A DNA stretch of 64,000 bases from Streptomyces sp. GKU 895 (GCA_002027195.1 MWJO01000012.1:1-64000); one strand, 5' to 3'; positions 54,544 through 64,000 are shown, counted from the stretch's first letter. The notes: generated by a model from the sequence alone, not told the origin. Numbers and translations: made by a program.

Positions 54544-56601
54544 CTAGCCGCCTCGGTTCAGCTCGAACCAGACGACCTTCCCGGTGCTCAGCCGGGTCGC
54601 CCCCCACCGCCGTGCCAGCCGGTTGACGAGGTACAGGCCGCGTCCGCCCTCGTCCGTGGCCCGGGCCTGCCGCAGTCGCGGCAACTGGGGCACGTCGTCG
54701 CCGACCTCGCAACGCAGCACATCGGTCCGCAGCAACCGCAGTGTCACCGGTCGCGAGGTGTAGCGCACCGCGTTGGTGACGACCTCGCTGACCAGCAGCT
54801 CCACCGAGTCGCTCATCTCCTCCAGGCCCCAGCGCGACAAGGCCCGCCGGGCCAGTCGCCGGGCCCGGCCCGGTGCCGCGTCCTCCGGCTCCAGGAACCA
54901 GTACGCCACGTCGCTGGGCGCGATCCCGTCGAAGCGGGCGGCGAGCAGCGCGATGTCGTCGTCCCGGTCGCCGGGGCCGAGCATGTCGAGCACCTCGTCG
55001 CAGAGGGCCTCAAGGGGCGGCGGATGATCAGGGCCGGTCAACTGGGCGGTCGCGGCGAGCTTCTCGCGCAGCTGCTCTATGCCGGTCCACACGTCCCGCA
55101 GCCGGGACTCGACGAGCCCGTCCGTGTAGAGAAGCAGGGTCGCTCCGGCCGGGGCGTCCAGCTCCACGGCCTCGAAGTCGACGCCGCCGACACCGATCGG
55201 GGCGCCCGGGGGCACCCGCAGCACCTCGGCCCGGCCACCGAGGTGGAGCAGGACCGGCGGCGGATGGCCGGCGTTGGCGATGGTGATCCGGTGCGAGACC
55301 GGGTCGTAGACGGCGTACAGGCAGGTCGCCATCCGGTCCGTGCCGAGCCGCTGAGCCTGTTCGTCGAGGTGGTGGAGCACCTCCTGCGGGGGCAGGTCGA
55401 GCCCGGCCAGCGTCTGGGCGGTGGTGCGCAGCTGGCCCATGATCGCGGCCGAGGTCATGGAGTGGCCCATCACATCGCCGACGACCAGCGCGACGCGGCT
55501 GCCCGGCAGCGGAATGGCGTCGTACCAGTCGCCGCCCACGCGCGCGGTCTCGGCGGCCGGCAGATAGCGGGAGGCCAGCCGGACGCCGGTGGGGCGCGGG
55601 AGGGTCTCCGGCAGCATCGTGCGCTGCAGTTCGTCGGCGATGTAGGCCTCACGGCCGTACAGCACCGCCTTGTCGATGCCCAGAGCGCTGTGCGTGGCGA
55701 GCTGGGCGGCGACCAGGAGGTCGTCCGGCTCGAACGCGATGCGGTCCGGGCGGCGCAGGAACAGCGCGGCGCCGATGACCCGGCGCCGGCCGCGCAGCGG
55801 GGCGAGGATCGCCCGCTGGCCTGCGGGGACGATCAACTCGCCGCCCTCGCCGAGCAGTTCGGGCAGCGCGGCGCGGGCCGCGGGAGAGTCCGTGAACACC
55901 GGGCGGACGCCCCGCAGCACCTCGGCGAGCGCACCCCCCGTCCGCACCTCGCACAGCTCGGCGGTGACGGCGGACAGCTCGGTCAGCTCCGTCGGCTCCG
56001 GCTGGAGCGCGGGCGAGACGAAACCGCCCTCGGTGTCCCGCTCCTCCGGGATGCGGTCCGTGCGGCGCAGCCGCAGCACCAGCGGGCCGGTGGGCCGCTC
56101 GTCGCCGACCGGCAGCGGGTCGCGCAGATAGACGAGGATCGCGTCGGAGAACGTCGGCACGGTCGCCCGGCACAGCCCCATCACGATCTCGTCGAGGTCG
56201 ATGCCGCGGGCGATCCGCCGGGTCGCCGCGCCCACGAAGCGCAGCCGGTCCCCGTCCCGTCGCATCGGCGTGGGCCGGCCGGGCGGCAGGCCCTGGCCGG
56301 TACGCCGCTCACTGGACGCGGAGTCGCCTCCGGTCTGGGCCGGGATCACGTCGGGCAGCTCGGACACGGGCCTCGGCCGGTGGGTGTCGGGCTCGGCGGC
56401 GACCGTGGGCTGGGAGTGCTCGGGGTCACTGCCGGGCGGCGGTGTGGTCATGTCGGATCCGGGAGCGGGCGTCTCGCCGGCCCGGGCTTGTACCGGTAAG
56501 GCGCTGTGCGGGGGCGTGGAGGCACGCAGGAGCGCCCCGCGAGGGTCCGCGGGGTCGGCGCCCGTCTGGGGGCGCTCGAACGAGGTGGGCTGCTCCGTCA
56601 C
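54544..56601 (-). CDS. SpoIIE-family phosphatase with GAF and anti-sigma ATPase domains
   Basis: A 685-residue protein: disordered N-terminus (1-110), GAF-like sensory domain (about 125-310), SpoIIE/PP2C phosphatase (ARVGGDWYDAIPLPGSRVALVVGDVMGHSMTSA ... ATLLLYTDGLVESRLRD), and a C-terminal GHKL ATPase (ELLVSEVVTNAVRYTS, DEGGRGLYLVNRLARRWG). Such a protein may dephosphorylate an anti-sigma antagonist and also act as an anti-sigma kinase. GTG 56601 is the start. The gap 56602-56893 holds no gene. Confidence 0.94.
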   Translation of the reverse strand: MTEQPTSFERPQTGADPADPRGALLRASTPPHSALPVQARAGETPAPGSDMTTPPPGSDPEHSQPTVAAEPDTHRPRPVSELPDVIPAQTGGDSASSERRTGQGLPPGRPTPMRRDGDRLRFVGAATRRIARGIDLDEIVMGLCRATVPTFSDAILVYLRDPLPVGDERPTGPLVLRLRRTDRIPEERDTEGGFVSPALQPEPTELTELSAVTAELCEVRTGGALAEVLRGVRPVFTDSPAARAALPELLGEGGELIVPAGQRAILAPLRGRRRVIGAALFLRRPDRIAFEPDDLLVAAQLATHSALGIDKAVLYGREAYIADELQRTMLPETLPRPTGVRLASRYLPAAETARVGGDWYDAIPLPGSRVALVVGDVMGHSMTSAAIMGQLRTTAQTLAGLDLPPQEVLHHLDEQAQRLGTDRMATCLYAVYDPVSHRITIANAGHPPPVLLHLGGRAEVLRVPPGAPIGVGGVDFEAVELDAPAGATLLLYTDGLVESRLRDVWTGIEQLREKLAATAQLTGPDHPPPLEALCDEVLDMLGPGDRDDDIALLAARFDGIAPSDVAYWFLEPEDAAPGRARRLARRALSRWGLEEMSDSVELLVSEVVTNAVRYTSRPVTLRLLRTDVLRCEVGDDVPQLPRLRQARATDEGGRGLYLVNRLARRWGATRLSTGKVVWFELNRGG

Positions 56602-56893
56602 GCGTGTCGATTCCGTCCGTTGGGGGCTGCGCGCCGTGCGTGCAGTTCGTCCCGCAGAAATGCCGATACCCGGATTACCTGCCCCAGGAACGGAATTCCC
56701 GCGTGGTCAGAGGCAGTTCCTGTGCCACGGCCGGACCGTCCGACCGCGCCCGTGTTGCCCTCGTACCCCTCGATCACGTCCTGCCGCCCCTCGGTGACGA
56801 ATGGTCAAGCTCAGTGCGCGCTCCGGTAGTTGCCGCCGCGCGCTCTTGCGGAGGACGATCCTACGTTTGTTGCCCGGGGGCGCATCAAGGGTC

Positions 56894-57586
56894 TCATGAG
56901 GACACGTGCGCGGGCGTACGGTCCCAGTCTTCCGGGAGCAACGGTACGGCCCAGGACGGATCCGGGCGCCAGTGCTGCCAGCCGTCCGAGAACGGCCGGC
57001 CCCAGGCGCGGATCACCTCCACCGCGGACCGGCCCGCCGCCAGCACCTGTTCGGCCTGTCCGGCGTCCATCAGGCCGTCCCGCTGGGCCTGCGCGAACTC
57101 GTCCTCGTCGCGCCAGTGCCAACTGCGGTCCGGGTGCACGGAGATGTCCAGGAAGTGATCCTCGGAGTCCACCCCGCCGTCCCAACGCGTCAGCGGCGTC
57201 TCGAGATTCACGTACCAGTTCTTGAACTGCCAGCCCGGCTCCCAGAACAGCCACACCGACCAGGGCTCGCCGGGCCGCGCCAGCTTCAGCACGCCCGTGC
57301 CGAACCAGCGGTCGCGCTGGACGGCACGGGGCTTGGTGTACCGCGTCTCCAGCGGCTCCGCGTGCACGGGCGTGCCGTCGGCGAGTACCGGCTTCACGCA
57401 CTCGGTGCCCGGCGCCATCCACACGGCGAGCAGCTCGCGGTCGTCCCGCACGACGGTCACAGGGCGTGCGATGTGGAAGCGCTCGCCGCCGTTCTCCCGG
57501 TAGCGCCACAGGATCTGACTCCCGGGCTCCCAGAAGGACGCCGCCGTACCCGCTTCCGCCGCTCTCACCGCTCCACCCTCTGCCAT
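56894..57586 (-). CDS. DUF402-domain protein
   Basis: A 230-residue protein with the FomD/DUF402 barrel: FWEPGSQILWRYRENG, LLAVWMAPGTECVKP, WFGTGVLKLARPGEPWSVWLFW, then YVNLETPLTRWDGGVDSEDHFLDISVHPDRSWHWRDEDEFAQAQ with the metal-binding acidic cluster. Members are nucleotide phosphatases/hydrolases, for example FomD in fosfomycin clusters. Substrate here unknown. It is about 70 bases upstream of fumC on the same strand. Confidence 0.9.
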   Translation of the reverse strand: MAEGGAVRAAEAGTAASFWEPGSQILWRYRENGGERFHIARPVTVVRDDRELLAVWMAPGTECVKPVLADGTPVHAEPLETRYTKPRAVQRDRWFGTGVLKLARPGEPWSVWLFWEPGWQFKNWYVNLETPLTRWDGGVDSEDHFLDISVHPDRSWHWRDEDEFAQAQRDGLMDAGQAEQVLAAGRSAVEVIRAWGRPFSDGWQHWRPDPSWAVPLLPEDWDRTPAHVSS

Positions 57587-57658
57587 GCACAGATATTAGG
57601 TGCCATGGGCATACGACGCTGCGGCACGCGTCACGGTTCTCCTGGGCGGCGAGTGTTG

Positions 57659-59044
57659 TTACGGATGCGTCATCCGCAGGACATCCAGTGCCTCGTCGAG
57701 CTGTTCGAGGGTGAGATTCCCCCGCTCCACGTACCCGCCCTCCAGGACGACTTGACGAATGGTCTTGCGGTCCGCGAGTGCCTTCTTGGCGACCTTGGCG
57801 GCCTCCTCGTACCCGATGTACTTGTTGAGCGGGGTGACGACGGAGGGTGACGACTCGGCGTACTCACGCGCGCGTTCGCGGTGCGCGACGATCCCGTCGA
57901 CGGTCCGGTCGGCGAGCAGCCGGGAGACGTTGGCGAGCAGCCTGATCGATTCGAGCACGTTCTTCGCGATGACCGGCAGCATCACGTTGAGCTCGAAGTT
58001 CCCGGCGGCGCCGGCCGTGGCGACGGTGGCGTCGTTGCCGATGACCTGGGCGGAGACCATGAGCACGGCCTCCGGGATGACGGGGTTGACCTTGCCCGGC
58101 ATGATCGAGGACCCCGGCTGGAGATCGGGGAGCGAGATCTCGGCGAGCCCGGTCCGCGGCCCCGAGGCCATCCACCGCAGATCGTTGGCGATCTTCGTCA
58201 GCCCGACGGCGATGGTCCGCAGCTGCCCACTGGTCTCGACGATCCCGTCCCGCGCGCCCTGCGCCTCGAAGTGGTCGCGGGCCTCGGTCAGCGGCAGCCC
58301 GGTGACGTGGGCGACCTCCTCGATGACGGCGGCGGAGAAGCCGGGCGGCGTGTTGATGCCGGTCCCGACGGCGGTGCCCCCGAGGGGCAGCTCGGCGAGC
58401 CGGGGGAGGGACGCGTAGAGCCGCTCCACGCCGTACCGCACCTGGGCGGCGTACCCGCCGAACTCCTGCCCCAGGGTCACCGGCGTGGCGTCCATGAGGT
58501 GGGTCCGCCCGGACTTCACGACGTCGGCGAACTCCTCGGCCTTGCGTGAGAGGGACCCGGCGAGATGCTCCAGGGCGGGGATGAGATCACCGGTGACGGC
58601 GGCGGTGGCGGCGATGTGGATGGAGGAGGGGAACACGTCGTTCGACGACTGCGAGGCGTTGACGTGGTCGTTGGGATGCACGTCCCGGCCCAGCCGCTCC
58701 GTGGCGAGCGTGGCGATGACCTCGTTGGTGTTCATGTTGGACGAGGTCCCGGACCCGGTCTGGAACACGTCGATGGGGAAGTGCTCGTCCCAGTCCCCGC
58801 GGGCGACCTCCTCGGCCGCCTCCTGGATCGCCTCGGCGACGTCCTTGTCGAGCACTCCCAGCCGCCCGTTGACCTTGGCGGCGGCCCCCTTGATCCGAGC
58901 GAGCGCCTCGATGTGCGCCCGCTCGATCCGCTGCCCGGAGATGGGAAAGTTCTCGACGGCCCGCTGCGTCTGCGCCCGCCACTTGGCGTCGACGGGGACG
59001 CGGACCTCGCCCATGGAGTCGTGCTCGATGCGGTATTCGCTCAT
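57659..59044 (-). CDS. fumC: Class II fumarate hydratase
   Basis: A 461-residue member of the fumarase/aspartase superfamily: [45 protein letters not shown] catalytic His region, and the signature [11 protein letters not shown]. Converts fumarate to malate in the TCA cycle without an iron-sulphur cluster. ATG 59044 starts [18 protein letters not shown] class I fumarase gene lies directly upstream on the same strand. Confidence 0.97.
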   Translation of the reverse strand: MSEYRIEHDSMGEVRVPVDAKWRAQTQRAVENFPISGQRIERAHIEALARIKGAAAKVNGRLGVLDKDVAEAIQEAAEEVARGDWDEHFPIDVFQTGSGTSSNMNTNEVIATLATERLGRDVHPNDHVNASQSSNDVFPSSIHIAATAAVTGDLIPALEHLAGSLSRKAEEFADVVKSGRTHLMDATPVTLGQEFGGYAAQVRYGVERLYASLPRLAELPLGGTAVGTGINTPPGFSAAVIEEVAHVTGLPLTEARDHFEAQGARDGIVETSGQLRTIAVGLTKIANDLRWMASGPRTGLAEISLPDLQPGSSIMPGKVNPVIPEAVLMVSAQVIGNDATVATAGAAGNFELNVMLPVIAKNVLESIRLLANVSRLLADRTVDGIVAHRERAREYAESSPSVVTPLNKYIGYEEAAKVAKKALADRKTIRQVVLEGGYVERGNLTLEQLDEALDVLRMTHP

Positions 59045-59099
59045 ACCGGGTACAGCGTGGGAGAGCGGGTGGTTGTTCCGCCCAGGGCGTTCGTCGCCA

Positions 59100-59132
59100 C
59101 CCCTTGATGGGGCCGCAGGCCCCATCAAGGGG
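59100..59132 (-). terminator. Long hairpin between the two fumarase genes
   Basis: CCCCTTGATGGGGCC and GGCCCCATCAAGGGG are perfect 15-base arms around GCA. A second hairpin AAGGGGC-GGA-GCCCCTT follows at 59188-59204. Between and beside them lies a copy of a dispersed repeat. No gene in 59045-59262. Confidence 0.8.
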
Positions 59133-59141
59133 TGGGGAACT

Positions 59142-59172
59142 GCGCGACCAGCCCCCACCGAACCCGCAGCCG
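59142..59172. repeat. Dispersed Streptomyces intergenic repeat, copy 1
   Basis: GCGCGACCAGCC and CGAACCCGCAGCCG, with a short variable middle, are shared with 62501-62530. This GCGCGACCAGCC..CGAACCCGCAGCCG type of segment, often preceded by GGGGAACT, is a recurring intergenic sequence in Streptomyces from memory. Both copies in this window lie between convergent or tandem core genes. Confidence 0.65.
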
Positions 59173-59262
59173 AAGCAGCCGGGGTCCAAGGGGCGGAGCC
59201 CCTTCAGGATGGGACGGTAGGGGCGGCGGGGGCGAGGAAAGCCCGCCGCCGCACCCGAAGAA

Positions 59263-60930
59263 CTACGCCAGCCCGGGGCCCCGTACCGGAATCGTCGTGA
59301 ACGTAGGCGCCGGGGCCGGGTCCTGGAAGAAGTCGTTGCCCTTGTCGTCGACCACGATGAACGCGGGGAAGTCCTCGACCTCGATCTTCCAGACCGCCTC
59401 CATGCCGAGCTCCTCGTACTCGACGACCTCGACCTTCTTGATGCAGTCCTGGGCGAGGCGGGCGGCGGGGCCGCCGATGGAGCCGAGGTAGAAGCCGCCG
59501 TGGGTGTCGCAGGCCTTGGTGACCTGGGCGGACCGGTTGCCCTTGGCCAGCATGACCTTCGAGCCGCCCGCCGCCTGGAACTGCTCGACGTAGGAGTCCA
59601 TGCGGCCGGCCGTCGTCGGGCCGAAGGAGCCGGAGGCGTAGCCCTCGGGGGTCTTCGCCGGGCCCGCGTAGTACACCGGGTGGTCCTTCAGGTACTGCGG
59701 CATCTCCTCACCCGCGTCGAGCCGCTCCTTGATCTTGGCGTGCGCGATGTCACGGGCCACGACCAGCGGGCCGGAGAGGGAGAGGCGGGTCTTGACCGGG
59801 TACTTCGTCAGCTCGGCGAGGATCGCCTCCATCGGCTGGTTGAGGTCGATCCTGACGACGTCACCGGCCTCGTCGAGGTGCTCGTCCGTCGTCTCCGGCA
59901 GGAACCGCGCCGGGTCCGTCTCCAGCTGCTCCAGGAAGACACCCTCGGCCGTGATCTTCGCGACCGCCTGACGGTCGGCGGAGCAGGAGACGGCGATGGC
60001 GACCGGGCAGGACGCGCCGTGCCGGGGGAGGCGGACCACCCGTACGTCGTGGCAGAAGTACTTGCCGCCGAACTGCGCGCCGATCCCGATCTTCTGCGTC
60101 AGCTCGAAGACCTTCTCCTCCAGCTCCTTGTCCCGGAAGCCGTGCCCCAGCTCCGAGCCCTCGGCCGGGATCTCGTCCAGGTAGTGCGCGGAGGCGTACT
60201 TCGCCGTCTTCAGCGCGTACTCGGCGCTCGTACCGCCGACCACGATCGCCAGGTGGTACGGCGGGCAGGCGGCCGTACCCAGCGAACGGATCTTCTCCTC
60301 CAGGAACTTCATCATGGAGGCCTCGTTCAGGACGGCCTTCGTCTCCTGGTAGAGGAAGGACTTGTTGGCGCTGCCGCCGCCCTTCGCCATGAACAGGAAC
60401 TTGTAGGCGCCGCCGTCGGTGGCGTACAGCTCGATCTGCGCCGGGAGGTTCGAGCCCGTGTTCTTCTCGTCCCACATGGTCAGCGGGGCCATCTGCGAGT
60501 AGCGCAGGTTCAGGTTCTGGTAGGCGTCGTAGATGCCCTTCGACAGGGCCGCCTCGTCACCGCCCTCGGTGAGGACGTTCTGGCCGCGCTTGCCCATCAC
60601 GATCGCCGTACCGGTGTCCTGGCACATCGGCAGGACGCCCGCCGCCGCGATGTTGGCGTTCTTCAGCAGGTCGAGGGCCACGAACTTGTCGTTGCTCGAC
60701 GCCTCGGGGTCGTCGATGATCCGGCGCAGCTGGGCCAGGTGGGCCGGGCGCAGGTAGTGCTGGATGTCGTGGATCGCCTCTTCGGCGAGCTTGCGCAGCG
60801 CCTCCGGCTCGACCTTGAGGAACGTGCGCCCGTCGGCCTCGAAGGTGGAGACACCCTCGGAGGTCACCAGCCGGTAGGGGGTGGTGTCCTCTCCCATGGG
60901 GAGCAGATCGGTGTACGCGAACTCAGGCAT
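59263..60930 (-). CDS. Class I (Fe-S) fumarate hydratase
   Basis: A 555-residue two-domain iron-sulphur fumarase: N-terminal domain with [17 protein letters not shown] (cluster Cys), [52 protein letters not shown] (further Cys ligands), and a C-terminal swivelling domain with [17 protein letters not shown] and [29 protein letters not shown]. Fumarate to malate, oxygen-sensitive. Streptomyces usually keep both fumarase classes next to each other, as here. Confidence 0.95.
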   Translation of the reverse strand: MPEFAYTDLLPMGEDTTPYRLVTSEGVSTFEADGRTFLKVEPEALRKLAEEAIHDIQHYLRPAHLAQLRRIIDDPEASSNDKFVALDLLKNANIAAAGVLPMCQDTGTAIVMGKRGQNVLTEGGDEAALSKGIYDAYQNLNLRYSQMAPLTMWDEKNTGSNLPAQIELYATDGGAYKFLFMAKGGGSANKSFLYQETKAVLNEASMMKFLEEKIRSLGTAACPPYHLAIVVGGTSAEYALKTAKYASAHYLDEIPAEGSELGHGFRDKELEEKVFELTQKIGIGAQFGGKYFCHDVRVVRLPRHGASCPVAIAVSCSADRQAVAKITAEGVFLEQLETDPARFLPETTDEHLDEAGDVVRIDLNQPMEAILAELTKYPVKTRLSLSGPLVVARDIAHAKIKERLDAGEEMPQYLKDHPVYYAGPAKTPEGYASGSFGPTTAGRMDSYVEQFQAAGGSKVMLAKGNRSAQVTKACDTHGGFYLGSIGGPAARLAQDCIKKVEVVEYEELGMEAVWKIEVEDFPAFIVVDDKGNDFFQDPAPAPTFTTIPVRGPGLA

Positions 60931-61082
60931 CTCAGCCCATTCCTCACTTGGACGACGGCGGCCGGCCTCCGTTGGCAGGCCTCACCAGCCTAGAACCTGT
61001 CCAAGCCGGGAAGCTTGTGAGGTAAGGCTCAGTTCGCCGGCACCCGGTTTTCCACAGGCATACGGTTCTCCACAGGCCTAGT

Positions 61083-61096
61083 CGCGATCTATCGCG
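61083..61096. promoter_or_regulatory. Palindrome upstream of the DUF1707 gene
   Basis: CGCGAT-CT-ATCGCG is a perfect inverted repeat 19 bases before the GTG at 61115. TTTTCCACAGG and TTCTCCACAGG, a direct repeat with 19-base spacing, lie just upstream (about 61047-61076). Role unknown. Confidence 0.5.
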
Positions 61097-61114
61097 TTTG
61101 GGTACGCTGCTGCC

Positions 61115-61819
61115 GTGGACCTTCAGAAGCAGGACCTGCAGCAGCCGACCCCGCCCGTCGCCACCGACCTGCGCGCCTCCGACGCCGACCGCGACCGCGT
61201 CGCGGACATCCTGCGCGAGGCACTCGCCGAGGGCCGGCTCACGGCCGACGAGCACGCCGAGCGCGTCGAGGGGGTGCTCGCCGCCAAGACCGTGGGCGAG
61301 CTGGACGTCTTCATCCAGGACCTGCCGGCCGCGCACGCCCGCCGGGAGACGGCGACGACGTACGCCGTGGCCCCGAACCGCCCGACCGCGGGCGCCGTCC
61401 CGGTCGATCCCGACGAGAACGTGGTCGCGGTGTTCAGCACCGCCGTCCGCAAGGGCCGCTGGCGCGCCGGCCGCCGTATCCACGCGTACGCGATCTTCGG
61501 CAGCGTCGAGATCGACCTCAGCGAGGCCCTCTTCGAGTACCAGCAGGTCGTGGTCAAGGCGATCTCGGTCTTCGGCAGCATCGAGGTCCGCGTCCCGGAG
61601 AACGTGTCGCTGCGCGGCACCGGCGGCGGCGTCCTCGGCAACTTCGAGGTGCACACCCTCGACGCGGCCGACCCCGAGGCCCCGGTGGTCTACGTGGACG
61701 GCTGGGCCGTCCTCGGCAACATCGAGGGAAGGCCCCGGCGCGGCAAGCTCGTCGCGGACATCCTCGATCGCGTCCAGCACAAGGTCGACAGGAGTTTGCG
61801 CAAGCACCTGGACCGTTGA
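61115..61819 (+). CDS. DUF1707 and LiaF-like (cell-wall-active antibiotic response) protein
   Basis: A 234-residue protein. DUF1707 at about 15-75: DLRASDADRDRVADILREALAEGRLTADEHAERVEGVLAAKTVGELDVFIQDLP. A beta-solenoid LiaF-type C-terminal domain follows: VVAVFSTAVRKGRW, IHAYAIFGSVEIDLSEALF, VKAISVFGSIEVRVPENVSL, with no membrane spans. These soluble forms often react to envelope stress or act as DNA/sigma-linked regulators. Target unknown. Confidence 0.88.
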   Translation: MDLQKQDLQQPTPPVATDLRASDADRDRVADILREALAEGRLTADEHAERVEGVLAAKTVGELDVFIQDLPAAHARRETATTYAVAPNRPTAGAVPVDPDENVVAVFSTAVRKGRWRAGRRIHAYAIFGSVEIDLSEALFEYQQVVVKAISVFGSIEVRVPENVSLRGTGGGVLGNFEVHTLDAADPEAPVVYVDGWAVLGNIEGRPRRGKLVADILDRVQHKVDRSLRKHLDR

Positions 61820-62004
61820 CGGTTGTGAATCCGTCAGCGGATCCGACGCCGCCCGAAGCGAGTCAGCCCCCTCACAGCCCACTCACAGTCCCGCGCGCAC
61901 CACCCGGAATCCAGCGGTTCGGAACTCAGTGCATAGGCACGCGTACAACGGGTAGGCCTTGCTGCATCGTCTCTCGCTCGCGAAGCCGTCGTCAGGAGTA
62001 GACC

Positions 62005-62382
62005 GTGCTGCAACCGCCGCATTCGTCCCTGCAGGTAGCTGTTGTTCCGGCTCAGCGGGTGCCAGTGCGAGACAGGGACCAAGACGCACCATGGCACACC
62101 GAGGCGGTGTGCCGCCGCGACGAGGCCGGCCTGTTCTTCGCCCCCTCCAAAGAACCCACCGCGGCGCGCCTCTCCCGCGAAGAAGCCGCGAAGCGGGTCT
62201 GCGCCCGCTGTCCCGTCATGGTCGAGTGCCGCGAGCACGCCCTCCTGCAACCCGAGCCCTACGGCGTCTGGGGCGGTCTGACCGCCGCGGAACGCCGCGT
62301 GGTCCTGGCCCGGCGCCGCCGCCGCGACATGGAACTGAAGAAGGCGGCCAGGACGACGGACCGCATAGCGCAGGCAGGCTAG
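62005..62382 (+). CDS. WhiB-family iron-sulphur regulator
   Basis: A 125-residue WhiB-like protein: Cys36, Cys66, Cys69, Cys75 (VCARCPVMVEC) for the [4Fe-4S] cluster, the turn GVWGGLTAAERR and a basic C-terminus (LARRRRRDMELKKAAR) for DNA contact. GTG 62005 has AGGAG. Position beside glpX and the fumarases agrees with WblI (SCO5046 region) of S. coelicolor; I infer this from synteny recalled from memory. Confidence 0.93.
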   Translation: MLQPPHSSLQVAVVPAQRVPVRDRDQDAPWHTEAVCRRDEAGLFFAPSKEPTAARLSREEAAKRVCARCPVMVECREHALLQPEPYGVWGGLTAAERRVVLARRRRRDMELKKAARTTDRIAQAG

Positions 62383-62397
62383 ACAGCGGCATGCCGA

Positions 62398-62436
62398 AGG
62401 GGCGCTCCCTCCGCACCGGGAGCGCCCCTCGCTTTT
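62398..62436 (+). terminator. Intrinsic terminator after WhiB-like gene
   Basis: AGGGGCGCTCCC pairs with GGGAGCGCCCCT around TCCGCACC, then CGCTTTT. It starts 15 bases after the stop. Confidence 0.88.
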
Positions 62437-62500
62437 GACCTACGGGGTGATGACGTACCTAGGGGCGCGGGGCTGTATCGATCTGCGGCTCCGCCGCGGG

Positions 62501-62530
62501 GCGCGACCAGCCACAACGAACCCGCAGCCG
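62501..62530. repeat. Dispersed Streptomyces intergenic repeat, copy 2
   Basis: GCGCGACCAGCCACAACGAA and CCCGCAGCCG closely match 59142-59172 and are preceded here by GGGGCGCGGGGCTGTATCGATCTGCGGCTCCGCCGCGG, a hairpin-capable stretch. No gene in 62437-62569. Confidence 0.65.
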
Positions 62531-62569
62531 CCGACGCACAGAACCTCCGAACCCGTAGGCGCCGTCTCC

Positions 62570-63604
62570 CTACTTCGCCCGATCAAAGTCAATCGCGCTA
62601 TAGGCCCGCAGCTTGCTCAACCGGTGCTCGGAGTCGATCCTGCGCACCGTCCCCGACTTCGACCGCATCACGATCGAGTCGGTCGTCGCGGTCTCCGACC
62701 GGTACCGCACACCCCGCAGCAGCTCCCCGTCCGTGATCCCGGTGGCGACGAAGAACACGTTGTCCCCGGCGACCAGGTCGTCCGTCATCAGCACCCGGTC
62801 GAGATCGTGCCCGGCGTCGATCGCCCGCGCCCGCTCCTCGTCGTCCTTCGGCCACAACTTGCCCTGGATCGTGCCCCCGAGGCACTTCACGGCGCAGGCC
62901 GAGATGATCCCCTCGGGCGTGCCGCCGATGCCGAGCAGCATGTCGACGCCGGTGCCCTCGCGCAACGCGTAGATGGAGCCCGCCACGTCACCGTCGGAGA
63001 TCAGCTTGATCCGCGCGCCGGCCTCCCGGATCTCCTTGATGATCCCCTCGTGCCGCGGCCGGTCGAGGATGACGACCGTCACGTCCTCCGGCGTGGACCG
63101 CTTCGCCTTGGCGACCCGCCGGATGTTCACGGACACCGGCGCGTTGATGTCGACGAAGTCGGCGGCCTCGGGGCCGGTGACCAGCTTGTCCATGTAGAAC
63201 ACGGCGGACGGGTCGAACATCGACCCCCGGTCGGCCGCGGCCAGCACGGCGATCGCGTTCGGCATGCCCTTGGCCGTCAGCGTCGTACCGTCGATCGGGT
63301 CGACGGCGATGTCGCACTCGGGACCGGTGCCGTCACCGACCCGCTCCCCGTTGAAGAGCATCGGCGCCTCGTCCTTCTCGCCCTCGCCGATGACGACCAC
63401 GCCGTTCATCGACACGGTGGAGACGAGGGTCCGCATGGCGCGCACCGCGGCACCGTCGGCGCCGTTCTTGTCGCCGCGCCCGACCCAGCGGCCCGCGGCC
63501 ATCGCGGCGGCTTCGGTCACCCGGACGAGTTCCAGGGCGAGGTTGCGGTCGGGGGCTTCACTGGGGACTTCGAGTTCGGACGGCAGATGATGATGCTCGG
63601 TCAT
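62570..63604 (-). CDS. glpX: Class II fructose-1,6-bisphosphatase
   Basis: A 344-residue GlpX-type phosphatase: [110 protein letters not shown] carry the metal-binding acids and catalytic site. The only gluconeogenic FBPase of most actinobacteria. It is divergent from the DUF4245 gene at 63732. Confidence 0.97.
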   Translation of the reverse strand: MTEHHHLPSELEVPSEAPDRNLALELVRVTEAAAMAAGRWVGRGDKNGADGAAVRAMRTLVSTVSMNGVVVIGEGEKDEAPMLFNGERVGDGTGPECDIAVDPIDGTTLTAKGMPNAIAVLAAADRGSMFDPSAVFYMDKLVTGPEAADFVDINAPVSVNIRRVAKAKRSTPEDVTVVILDRPRHEGIIKEIREAGARIKLISDGDVAGSIYALREGTGVDMLLGIGGTPEGIISACAVKCLGGTIQGKLWPKDDEERARAIDAGHDLDRVLMTDDLVAGDNVFFVATGITDGELLRGVRYRSETATTDSIVMRSKSGTVRRIDSEHRLSKLRAYSAIDFDRAK

Positions 63605-63731
63605 CGAGGCGCACCTTTCTGATACGACGACGGCCGGATGAGGGTTCGATCCTCGACTCTATCGTCAGTCCGACAAAATGAGCAGGGGACCCCACGGATG
63701 AGCGGGCCGGGCACCTGCGACGATAGGGGGC

Positions 63732-64000
63732 GTGGCAGGTTCGTATGGCAGAAGCGGCAAGCAGAAGACGGTCCGGGACATGGTGCTCTCCCTGGGCCTG
63801 ATCGGTCTCATGGCGGGGGTCATCTACCTGTTCATCCCGCACGACGACTCCGATCCCGAGGTGAAGCAGGTCGACTACCGCGTCGAACTGCTCACGGCGC
63901 GCCGCGCGGCCTCGTACCCGGTGCTCGCGCCCGAGGGCCTGTCCGCCGGCTGGAAGGCGACCTCCGTCCGGTACGACGGCGCCGACGCGGAGTCCTGGCA
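63732..64000 (+). CDS. DUF4245 membrane-anchored protein, N-terminal fragment
   Basis: Starts at GTG 63732 and runs off the right edge (89 codons). One span (VRDMVLSLGLIGLMAGVIYLFIP), then DDSDPEVKQVDYRVELLTARRAASYPVLAPEGLSAGWKATSVRYDG, the DUF4245 beginning. Common neighbour of glpX/fumarase genes in Streptomyces. Role unknown. Confidence 0.85.
   Translation, partial: MAGSYGRSGKQKTVRDMVLSLGLIGLMAGVIYLFIPHDDSDPEVKQVDYRVELLTARRAASYPVLAPEGLSAGWKATSVRYDGADAESW

Noticed and set aside
52150..56499. A single 1449-residue fusion of PBP with an Arg/Gly/Asp-rich domain
   Set aside because: The second half is the antisense of the SpoIIE-family gene. It appears only because one base is missing at the C run 54371-54374.
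59100..59204. A riboswitch or tRNA in the fumarase gap
   Set aside because: Only simple hairpins and a dispersed repeat are visible. No cloverleaf or aptamer core is found.
1..64000. CRISPR array, prophage or insertion sequence
   Set aside because: No regularly spaced repeats, transposase, integrase or phage structural genes. The only phage-like trace is the small protein at 11229.

Overview
The window is a GC-rich actinobacterial chromosome segment, almost certainly Streptomyces. The signs are a very strong third-position GC bias, many GTG starts, a WhiB-like [4Fe-4S] protein, SpoIIE-type phosphatase and anti-sigma-type ATPases, an XRE/DUF397 pair, paired roadblock/LC7 proteins, a DasR-type chitinase promoter and an AhpC-AhpD-OxyR block. 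I see no rRNA, tRNA, CRISPR, transposase or prophage. The right half (about 37.9 to 64 kb) looks like conserved core: uppS, PhoH, ahpD-ahpC/oxyR, a PBP, both fumarases, a WhiB-like gene and glpX. The left half is more accessory.

Layout. 0 to 7 kb: caspase-like fragment and PfkB kinase with a palindromic operator, secreted M14 carboxypeptidase, anti-sigma-type ATPase, Nramp transporter, ECF sigma factor with a membrane-anchored partner. 7.1 to 11.2 kb: a palindrome resembling the rifamycin-associated element, then a GT1 glycosyltransferase like rifamycin-inactivating Rgt, then HelR, the RNA polymerase-rescuing ATPase; this reads as a rifamycin-resistance module. 11.5 to 13.3 kb: secreted GH18 chitinase with DasR-like sites. 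13.5 to 24.8 kb: a complete-looking Tad/Flp pilus locus (CpaB, TadZ/CpaE, two TadE-like pseudopilins, TadA, TadB, TadC, Flp pilin, TadG-like protein, OmpA-like protein) with its own histidine kinase and response regulator. 25 to 29 kb: small lipoprotein, regulatory and hypothetical genes, including an ATPase/XRE/DUF397 set. 29.5 to 34.4 kb: lipoprotein, secreted protein, then an orphan WXG100 operon with a large WXG-type protein and two partners of unknown function. 34.4 to 36.9 kb: LLM oxidoreductase, DinB-like protein, methyltransferase. 36.8 to 37.9 kb is non-coding and ends a candidate small RNA in a strong terminator.

Right half: uppS and PhoH, a secreted SLT-type protein, an AI-2E family permease, ahpD-ahpC divergent from oxyR, a roadblock/LC7 trio, a PadR-controlled ABC exporter, an SPFH/ribbon-helix-helix pair, a bifunctional PBP, a GAF-SpoIIE-ATPase phosphatase, DUF402, fumC and class I fumarase, a DUF1707 protein, a WhiB-like regulator, glpX, and the start of a DUF4245 protein.

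Quality warning: at least 13 otherwise conserved genes carry single-base frameshifts, nearly all at short C/G runs. This is much better explained by sequence or assembly indels than by gene decay. For those genes the coordinates given span the whole gene and the evidence gives the approximate break point.
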